DNA of 8,833 bases from assembly GCA_041749275.1 (NCBI GenBank), contig JBGTBQ010000411.1, positions 1 through 8,833 on the forward strand. The letters are read 5' to 3'. Each line of letters starts with the position of its first letter. The stretch's first letter is position 1. Origin of the DNA: JBGTBQ01 sp041749275. GTDB taxonomy: Bacteria; Acidobacteriota; Blastocatellia; Pyrinomonadales; Pyrinomonadaceae. Shown here piece by piece: positions 1 to 4,753 of the stretch. The notes beneath the pieces are model-generated. The model was given only the letters and a program-made list of their open reading frames with translations, had not been told where the DNA came from and searched no databases. A program made the translations under genes and the position numbers.

Positions 1-1124
1 GCGGCGGCGTCCGCGGCGGCAGCCGCGTAGGCGCGTTTGACGGCGTTCGACTTCGGCGCGCGCGCAAGGTAAATCGTCGCCTGCGAAAGCGGATAGAGCG
101 CTTCGGGCAGACCGATGAGTCGTGTGATCTCGGCGGCGGCGGCGGCCTGCACCATCGCTTGCGGGTCGGCGAGGCCGATGTCTTCGGAGGCGAGGATACA
201 CAAACGTCGCGCGATGAAGACGGGGTCGGCCCCGCCCTCGATCAGACGCGCGAGCCAGTAGAGCGCGGCGTTTACGTCCGAGTTGCGTAATGACTTGATG
301 AGCGCGGAGGCGAGGTTGTAATGCTCCTCTCCACCCTTGTCATAGGCGTAGCGGGCGCGGCCCAGCGCCTCGACGACGGTCTCTTCGGACACGTCCCGCG
401 CGCCTTCCTTGTCGGGCGCGGTGGCCTCGACCGCCGATTCGAGCGCGGTCAGCGCCACGCGCACGTCGCCCGCGGAAGACTGCGCGATGCGCGCGATAAG
501 TTCATCCGCGATTCGTGGCTTGAGGCCGGCGAGTCCGCGCTCATCGTCCGCGAGCGCGCGGCGGAGAACCACGCCTACATCCTCCGGCGATAGCGGTTCG
601 AGCAAGAGGACGCGGCTGCGCGAAAGCAGCGCGCCGATGACCTCGAACGAAGGGTTCTCGGTCGTCGCGCCGATGAGCGTCACCGTGCCGTCTTCGACCG
701 CGGGCAGGAGCGCGTCCTGCTGCGCCTTGTTGAAGCGGTGTATCTCGTCAATGAAGAGGATCGTGCGCCGCCCATAGCGTTTGTCCGCGCGCGCCTCGGA
801 GATGGCCGCGCGCACGTCCTTGACGCCGGAGAAGACCGCCGAGAGCTGTATGAAGCGCGCGTCGCTTTTCCGGGCGAGCAGGCGCGCGAGCGTCGTCTTG
901 CCGGTGCCGGGTGCGCCCCAGAGGATGAGCGACGGAAGGCTCCCTTCGCCCTCGATGATGCGGCGCAGGAAGCGCCCCTCGCCGACGAGTTGGCGTTGCC
1001 CGACGAACTCGTCGAACGTGTGCGGGCGCATACGCTCGGCGAGCGGCGCGGCGGCGTCCGGCGGGGCCGCCATCATATCTTCTTCAGGTTCCGCGAAGAG
1101 ATTTTCGGTCGTTCGGCGCGTCAT
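1..1124 (-). CDS. rarA: Replication-associated recombination protein A (RarA/MgsA), AAA+ ATPase, C-terminus outside window
   Basis: RarA/MgsA is a cytoplasmic AAA+ ATPase related to clamp loaders and to eukaryotic WRNIP1; it acts at stalled replication forks. Reading leftward, I see Walker A GAPGTGKTT (residues 70-78, K76), Walker B ILFIDEIHRF (122-131, D126 E127), sensor 1 GATTENPSF (152-160), the LLSRSR arginine-finger region (166-171), and the RarA-typical stretches YNLASALIKSLR, ASEDIG and APKSNAV. About 374 codons are present. The E. coli protein is about 447 residues, so roughly 70 C-terminal residues lie off the left edge. I chose the ATG at 1124 because GGAAGG (1134-1139) sits 9 nt before it. 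An in-frame ATG at 1133 abuts that motif and is less likely, and an in-frame TAA at 1146-1148 excludes longer starts. The gene is divergent from the 68-residue membrane protein. Family assignment is very sure. Confidence 0.96.
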   Translation of the reverse strand, partial: MTRRTTENLFAEPEEDMMAAPPDAAAPLAERMRPHTFDEFVGQRQLVGEGRFLRRIIEGEGSLPSLILWGAPGTGKTTLARLLARKSDARFIQLSAVFSGVKDVRAAISEARADKRYGRRTILFIDEIHRFNKAQQDALLPAVEDGTVTLIGATTENPSFEVIGALLSRSRVLLLEPLSPEDVGVVLRRALADDERGLAGLKPRIADELIARIAQSSAGDVRVALTALESAVEATAPDKEGARDVSEETVVEALGRARYAYDKGGEEHYNLASALIKSLRNSDVNAALYWLARLIEGGADPVFIARRLCILASEDIGLADPQAMVQAAAAAEITRLIGLPEALYPLSQATIYLARAPKSNAVKRAYAAAAADAA

Positions 1125-1133
1125 GCGCGTCAT

Positions 1134-1417
1134 CCTTCCAGCCCATTACATCGAGACGCGAGGCGCGCGCGGAAGGCATCTCGCCTCTCGCTCCACGTGC
1201 GCGCGTGATTTACAAGGGGATGGTCGAGAGCTTAACATAAATCGAAAAAAGTGGTGAAAAGGCCGGGCAACATTTCGAGTACAAAAATCGAGACGCGAGT
1301 GTAAAATCTTGAAGGGAACACGCCCCGGCGTCACGGCGTATACGGAGGCGAGACAGCGCCGCCACGCAAGGCAAAGTGAAATTTGTGAGCGAGCGTTGCA
1401 TAAAGTGAGGTGAAAAC
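1134..1417. other. Gene-free divergent region between rarA and the small membrane protein gene
   Basis: About 280 bp with no credible coding frame; the short frames here have no ribosome site or family resemblance. It is more AT-rich than its surroundings, especially around 1231-1310. It must carry promoters for both divergent genes, but I cannot place them firmly. TAAAAT at 1302-1307 (rightward) and TATGTT, seen as aacata at 1234-1239 (leftward), are -10-like, but neither has a -35 at standard spacing. Confidence 0.5.
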
Positions 1418-1624
1418 ATGAAAGATACGAAAGACTTACTAAGAATCGTCGGAATCATTCTTCTCGGCATGTTCGTGCTGGTGGTGGTCGTGCCGCTGGT
1501 ACTGACGGCGCTGGGCATCGTCGTCGGGACGGTCATCAAGATCGCCGTCCTCTTAATCAAGCTGGCCGTCTTTCTCGCCATCGGCTACCTCGTCCTCGTC
1601 GGCATCCGCGCCGTCTTGAGGTAA
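1418..1624 (+). CDS. Small two-helix membrane protein of unknown function (68 aa)
   Basis: I do not recognise a family. The start is well supported: GAGG at 1407-1410 lies 7 nt before the ATG. The protein is nearly all hydrophobic. A short charged N-terminus (MKDTKDLLR) leads into helix 1 (about residues 10-39), then a lysine at 41, helix 2 (about 42-63), and a basic tail (R64, R68). The charge pattern suggests a hairpin with both ends in the cytoplasm. G33 and G37 form a GxxxG spacing that could pack helices. The gene stands alone: it diverges from rarA, converges on the protease gene, and is followed 19 bp after its stop by a strong hairpin, so it is probably a single-gene transcript. It could be a membrane-stress or holin-like small protein, but nothing in the sequence decides this. 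Confidence 0.72.
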   Translation: MKDTKDLLRIVGIILLGMFVLVVVVPLVLTALGIVVGTVIKIAVLLIKLAVFLAIGYLVLVGIRAVLR

Positions 1625-1643
1625 CAGACCCGGCACATAATCA

Positions 1644-1679
1644 AAGGCCAGCGCGTCCGATGTACGACGCGCTGGCCTT
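1644..1679. terminator. Intrinsic terminator, perfect 14-bp stem, probably bidirectional
   Basis: Positions 1644-1657 (AAGGCCAGCGCGTC) pair perfectly with 1666-1679 around an 8-nt loop. Rightward, the stem ends in CCTT and is followed by a moderate T-rich run (CAACTTTCTCC). Leftward it reads CCTTTGATTATG, also mildly T-rich. It lies 19 bp after the small membrane gene and about 180 bp after the stop of the convergent protease gene, so it can serve both. Weak U-tracts keep confidence below certainty. Between it and 1861 I see no gene. Confidence 0.82.
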
Positions 1680-1860
1680 CAACTTTCTCCGACTCGTCGC
1701 GCCGCCTGTTAATGGGGCGATGCCAAAAGTCTATGCGGTGTGCTCGCCGCCGGCGGCATCTCCCGCGCTTGCGGATAGCGAACAATCTCTCCGTCACTCA
1801 ACAGGTAGATGACATTTTTTCTGTATCGCAACCGGCGTCGCCGAGGTGCGGCGCATCACC

Positions 1861-2613
1861 TCACGGCTCTTTATTAGCAGTCCCCGGCACAGCCTGCACG
1901 GGAACGGAGACGTGGCCTTCCAAAAGTTGTCGCGCTTTTGTTCCGGGGCTGATCACCGCGAGCTTTTTCGACCAATCGTATCGGCTGAACACTCCGACAA
2001 TCTCAGCCCTATCGTTGTAGACCGGGCTACCCGAATAGCCGTCACGCCCCTCAATCGTCGCCGACCAATACTGTCGCCCGCCCAACATATACGGCCCGGA
2101 AAATCTTCCCCGTCGCACCAACTTTTCGTCATGGGGGCGGGCGATCACGAAGAGCTTTTCATCCTGCGCCGGACTCGATTGAAAGGCCGGCGCCCGCGAC
2201 TGTTTCGGCGTGCGGCACGCGCGTAGGAGGGCAATGTCCGCGTCAGCATCCACACTGAGGACGGTCGCCTGACAGCCGTCCACGGAGACGCTGACTTCGA
2301 GTTGATCCTTCGGTCCGAATCCCAGCGCCACTTTCTTGGAGCTGCTCAGGTCGCCGGATACCACGTGATAAGCGGTCATTATCAACCCGTCGCCGACGAT
2401 GAATCCGCTGGCGTAACCGTTGGGGCCATAGTCGAGGATGGAAATGGCGCGTTGCAGCGAATTTTGCTTCTTCTTCCTGAACTTCAACGCGAGCGAGACG
2501 GTGTAGTCTTCCTGCGCTCGAATCATGGCCGCCGGAGCGTCCGTCAGGCCGGTGGGGGTAAATAGAGAGACGGCTACCAGAACGATAGCAGGGCTGAAAA
2601 TCATCCTCTTCAT
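1861..2613 (-). CDS. Secreted trypsin-like serine protease (S1/DegP-type fold), 250 aa
   Basis: An exported chymotrypsin-fold serine protease. Residues 1-26 form a signal peptide (MKRM, then a hydrophobic core IFSPAIVLVAVSLF), with possible cleavage after the APAA at 27-29 or nearby. The catalytic triad is visible: H83 in MTAYHVV, D126 in DADIALLR, and S194 in DGYSGSP with the oxyanion glycine before it. There is no PDZ domain, and at 250 residues it is a minimal single-domain enzyme, shorter than DegP/HtrA. C114 and C133 could form a disulfide outside the cytoplasm. The ATG at 2613 is preceded by AAGGAG (2620-2625 on this strand) at 6 nt and begins the signal peptide. The frame is open further upstream, but that stretch has no signal sequence and contains the promoter. 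The substrate is unknown. The general family is sure; the exact subfamily is not. Confidence 0.9.
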   Translation of the reverse strand: MKRMIFSPAIVLVAVSLFTPTGLTDAPAAMIRAQEDYTVSLALKFRKKKQNSLQRAISILDYGPNGYASGFIVGDGLIMTAYHVVSGDLSSSKKVALGFGPKDQLEVSVSVDGCQATVLSVDADADIALLRACRTPKQSRAPAFQSSPAQDEKLFVIARPHDEKLVRRGRFSGPYMLGGRQYWSATIEGRDGYSGSPVYNDRAEIVGVFSRYDWSKKLAVISPGTKARQLLEGHVSVPVQAVPGTANKEP

Positions 2614-2784
2614 CGGGGTCTCCTTCCGTGGAGCAAACACACCCTTCGCCCTTCCTCTCGCATAATAAGCGCCGGAAGGATCGTTTGCCTCGCCCTTGCT
2701 CGTCACCTTTGACGGATTTTCTTCTGAGTCTTCGACGTGCTGCCGCACACACACGGCGCACGCATCTTTATGGTTAGTCCGCGG

Positions 2785-2793
2785 ATTGTAGCA
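2785..2793 (-). promoter_or_regulatory. Extended -10 promoter (TGC-TACAAT) for the protease gene
   Basis: On the leftward strand TGCTACAAT gives a 5/6 match to the -10 box plus the extended -10 TG. A weak -35 (GTTTGC) lies 17 nt upstream. It would give a leader of about 165 nt before the ATG at 2613. The surrounding 2614-2884 is otherwise gene-free. A 13-nt identical copy, ATCTGCTACAATC, occurs before the 56-residue gene. Confidence 0.5.
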
Positions 2794-2884
2794 GATATTA
2801 ACGACAAGCAAACGATCAATCGAGACTTTCCAGCAATTCTCGGTCAGCGCAAAAAACGCGTCAGACTTGCGAATATTCGGATAC

Positions 2885-3205
2885 TCAACCTTTACCGTTC
2901 CTGCCCTCGCGCACGATGTCTATAAGCGCGTCGAGGCGCTGGTCGGTGTGCGCCTGCGATTCGGCCAGTCGGGTCACGGCCTCGGTCAGTTGGCCGATGC
3001 TGCGGCGCAGCTCGCGCCGCTCGCGTGCGCCAGCGCGCAGGGCGAGGGCAACGATCCGCTCCAAGCGTCCCGTGCGGGACTCCGCCGCGGCCTGCGCCTC
3101 TTGCAGATGTTGCTGCGCCTCTTGCAGATGTTGCTGCCCGACGGCGAGCGCGGCCAGATGATTCGCCACGGTGTCGAACTTGCGGTTGATCTCTTCGTCG
3201 GTCAT
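2885..3205 (-). CDS. Small coiled-coil protein of unknown function (106 aa)
   Basis: A soluble, strongly helical protein without membrane segment or signal peptide. It starts MTDEEINRKFD, continues with heptad-patterned glutamine- and leucine-rich sequence (residues 12-40), a basic middle (RERRELRRS, 61-69), a second heptad stretch (72-98), and ends REGRNGKG. The layout (MTxEE start, heptads, GRNGK end) resembles a recurring family of uncharacterised coiled-coil proteins that I associate with Acidobacteriota, a resemblance from memory only. Residues 24-30 and 31-37 are an exact QQHLQEA duplication caused by a 21-bp DNA repeat. Its ATG overlaps the stop of the 56-residue gene in the sequence ATGA (3205-3202), which implies translational coupling; no separate ribosome site is needed. 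Function is unknown; oligomerisation is likely. Confidence 0.82.
   Translation of the reverse strand: MTDEEINRKFDTVANHLAALAVGQQHLQEAQQHLQEAQAAAESRTGRLERIVALALRAGARERRELRRSIGQLTEAVTRLAESQAHTDQRLDALIDIVREGRNGKG
3092..3137. repeat. 21-bp perfect tandem repeat (2.2 copies) coding one coiled-coil heptad per copy
   Basis: 3092-3112 and 3113-3133 are identical, and 3134-3137 starts a third copy. The unit length is exactly seven codons, so each copy adds the heptad QQHLQEA to the 106-residue coiled-coil protein without breaking frame or helix phase. It is recent, since no base differs between copies. Confidence 0.93.
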
Positions 3206-3372
3206 TGCTTTCCGCCTTTTTTCTTCACGTGCAGGATCAGTCCCGCCTTCTCGGCCTTACGCTTCAAGCCTTCGAGAGACTTTTCATCCACGATCTTCTT
3301 CAGGCGCTGCGCCGGGAGGTCGCCGCGCTTGACGAGGACGTTCGAGCGAGTGGTGTGTGATTTGTTTGCCAT
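3202..3372 (-). CDS. Small basic protein (56 aa), translationally coupled to the coiled-coil gene
   Basis: An unrecognised small protein: MANKSHTTRS at the start, a central stretch rich in charged residues (QRLKKIVDEKSLEGLKRKAEKAG, residues 22-44), then LILHVKKKGGKQ. It has about 15 Lys/Arg residues and is strongly basic, with a predicted helix over about 19-43 and a short strand LILHV. It is supported as a real gene by the ATGA overlap with the next gene, sensible composition, a -10 element just upstream, and an otherwise unexplained 230-bp gap. No Shine-Dalgarno precedes its ATG; the -10 ends 9 nt before it, which fits a nearly leaderless message. ychF ends 62 bp upstream on the same strand, so read-through is also possible. 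Basic charge suggests nucleic acid binding or partnering with the acidic N-terminus of its neighbour. A toxin-antitoxin role is conceivable but unsupported. Confidence 0.75.
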   Translation of the reverse strand: MANKSHTTRSNVLVKRGDLPAQRLKKIVDEKSLEGLKRKAEKAGLILHVKKKGGKQ

Positions 3373-3381
3373 GCAACCGCG

Positions 3382-3390
3382 ATTGTAGCA
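3382..3390 (-). promoter_or_regulatory. Extended -10 promoter (TGC-TACAAT) for the 56/106-residue gene pair
   Basis: Leftward TGCTACAAT carries the extended -10 TG, but I see no good -35. Only 9 nt separate the hexamer from the ATG at 3372, so transcription would start about 2-4 nt before the start codon. The lack of any ribosome binding site at this ATG agrees with leaderless initiation. Confidence 0.5.
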
Positions 3391-3434
3391 GATGAAGAGT
3401 GACAGTTTGAGACTCTGACAGGCGGAAGCGCGCT

Positions 3435-4535
3435 TCAGACATTGAAGCGGAAGTGCACCACGTCGCCCTCCCGCATCACATATTCTTTTCCTTCCAGTCG
3501 CAACAATCCCTGCTCACGCGCGGCGGCGTAGGAGCCGGCGCGCGTGAGTTCGTCATAGCCGACGATCTCGGCGCGGATGAAGCCGCGCTCGATGTCGGAG
3601 TGGATCGTGCCGGCGGCCTGTGGGGCGCGCGTGCCCTGCGGGATCGTCCATGCGCGCACCTCCTTCTCGCCTGCCGTGAGAAACGACATGAGGCCGAGCA
3701 GGCGATAGGCGCTCTTTATCAACTCGTCAACGCCGGTGTCCGCGACGCCCAGCGTGGCTAGATATTCGCGTCGCTCTTCAGGCGCGAGCGCGACCAACTC
3801 CGCTTCGAGCTTCGCGCAGATGGGGACGCATTCGGCGCCTTCGGCCTCGGCGACTTCGCGGACGGCGCGCAGGTGTGCATCCTCGGCGGGGGCGACGAGC
3901 GCCGCCTCGCTAACGTTCGCGGCGTAGATGGTCGGCTTCACCGTGAGCAGGAAAAGGTCGCGCACTATTTTTCGCTCGTCGTCCGTGAGCGCGACGCTGC
4001 CGGCGGGCTTGAACTCTTCGAGCGCCGGTTGCAGCTTGTCCAAAACCTCCAACTCGGCGCGCGCCTGCTTGTCGCCGCCTTTCACGTTCTTCCGCGAGCG
4101 CTCGCGGCGGCGCTCGACCGTGGCGAGGTCTGCCAGCGCGAGTTCGATCTGGACGGTCTCGATGTCTCGCCGTGGGTTGACCGAGCCTTCGACGTGGACA
4201 ATCTCATCGTCCTCGAAGCAGCGCACGACCTGAACGACCGTGTCCGACTCGCGGATGTTGGCGAGAAACTGATTGCCCAGCCCCTCGCCCCTCGACGAAC
4301 CGCGCACGAGGCCCGGAATGTCCACAAACTCGACGGTGGCGGGGATAATGACGCTCGTCTTCACTATTTTCGCCAGCGGTTCGAGCCGCTCGTCGGGGAC
4401 GGGGACAATGCCGACGTTCGACTTGTTGGAGGCGAAAGGATAGTTGGCGGCGAGCGCCGTGGCTTGCGCGGTGAGCGCGTTGAAGAGCGTGGACTTGCCG
4501 ACGTTGGCGAGTCCGGCGATGCCTGCACGAAGCAT
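3435..4535 (-). CDS. ychF: Redox-regulated, ribosome-associated ATPase YchF (Obg-family OLA1 homologue)
   Basis: YchF/OLA1 is a universally conserved P-loop protein of the Obg group that binds ribosomes, prefers ATP over GTP, and is linked to translation and oxidative stress. Full length at 366 residues (family about 360-365). Visible motifs: P-loop GLANVGKST (8-16), switch region with G3 DIPGL (72-76), the family block GEGLGNQFLANIRESD (83-98), the non-canonical NVSE in place of NKxD (207-210) that explains ATP use, a helical coiled-coil insert (about 131-175), and a C-terminal TGS domain ending EGDVVHFRFNV. Most relatives have Pro where residue 10 is Ala in the P-loop. The ATG at 4535 is set by GAGG at 4541-4544, 5 nt upstream. 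A long inverted repeat begins directly upstream of that site. Family assignment is certain. Confidence 0.98.
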   Translation of the reverse strand: MLRAGIAGLANVGKSTLFNALTAQATALAANYPFASNKSNVGIVPVPDERLEPLAKIVKTSVIIPATVEFVDIPGLVRGSSRGEGLGNQFLANIRESDTVVQVVRCFEDDEIVHVEGSVNPRRDIETVQIELALADLATVERRRERSRKNVKGGDKQARAELEVLDKLQPALEEFKPAGSVALTDDERKIVRDLFLLTVKPTIYAANVSEAALVAPAEDAHLRAVREVAEAEGAECVPICAKLEAELVALAPEERREYLATLGVADTGVDELIKSAYRLLGLMSFLTAGEKEVRAWTIPQGTRAPQAAGTIHSDIERGFIRAEIVGYDELTRAGSYAAAREQGLLRLEGKEYVMREGDVVHFRFNV

Positions 4536-4545
4536 ATAAACCTCG

Positions 4546-4611
4546 GATGTTGGATGTTAGATGTCGGATGTCAGTGCTTGTCTCAACATCTGACATCTAA
4601 CATCCAACATC
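4546..4611. repeat. Inverted repeat made of 7-bp tandem arrays, in the ychF leader
   Basis: The left arm 4546-4571 pairs with 4586-4611: 25 of 26 bp, around a 14-nt loop. Each arm is itself a heptamer array. The left reads GATGTTG, GATGTTA, GATGTCG, GATGT; the right, reverse-complemented, reads GATGTTG, GATGTTA, GATGTCA, GATGT. The order of unit variants is the same in both arms, so one arm is an inverted copy of the other. The hairpin ends 2 nt from the ychF ribosome binding site and lies downstream of the putative ychF promoter, so it would be in the ychF leader RNA. It also sits upstream of the divergent membrane-protein gene, outside its transcript. It has no U-tract, so it is not a standard terminator. 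Confidence 0.93.
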
Positions 4612-4648
4612 TTCTCTTGTCCAGCCGGCCCGCCGCGCCTCTGACGCT

Positions 4649-4679
4649 TTGCAAGTGCGCGTTGTGATTCGCGTATAAT
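4649..4679 (+). promoter_or_regulatory. Putative promoter for the GT-C membrane protein operon
   Basis: A perfect TATAAT at 4674-4679 with TTGCAA at 4649-4654; the spacing of 19 nt is longer than ideal. It would give a leader of about 65-70 nt before the ATG at 4754. Confidence 0.5.
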
Positions 4680-4700
4680 CGTGGCGGCTCGGACGACTAA
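4672..4700 (-). promoter_or_regulatory. Putative ychF promoter overlapping the divergent one
   Basis: Leftward TTAGTC (4695-4700) and TATACG (4672-4677) are separated by exactly 17 nt. Its -10 overlaps the rightward TATAAT by four bases, so the two polymerases could not bind at the same time. The -35 and -10 each match consensus only moderately. The ychF leader would be about 130 nt and include the heptamer hairpin. Confidence 0.35.
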
Positions 4701-4753
4701 CGAAACGGCAAGGCGCGGCTCGTTCAACCCGCGCCCGCCCCACACCTTATAAT

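Noticed and set aside
321..1257. Several rightward frames of 90-158 residues
   Set aside because: They lie antisense to rarA, whose motifs are unambiguous on the other strand.
1839..1853. 5-bp hairpin after the protease stop, considered as its terminator
   Set aside because: Too short and not followed directly by a T-run; the 14-bp stem at 1644-1679 is a better candidate.
2614..2811. 66-codon N-terminal extension of the protease frame
   Set aside because: It would place the signal peptide internally, covers the extended -10 element, and ignores the good ribosome site before 2613.
3425..3436. 12-nt palindrome GAAGCGCGCTTC at the ychF stop codon, considered as terminator
   Set aside because: No loop and no T-run follow it; part of it is coding sequence.
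3873..4667. 264-residue open frame on the plus strand
   Set aside because: Antisense shadow of ychF and its leader; high-GC codon bias keeps the opposite frame open. No family features, and ychF is certain.
4748..4753. TATAAT immediately before the ATG at 4754
   Set aside because: As a -10 box it would start transcription inside the gene; no -35 at proper spacing and no suitable downstream start codon.
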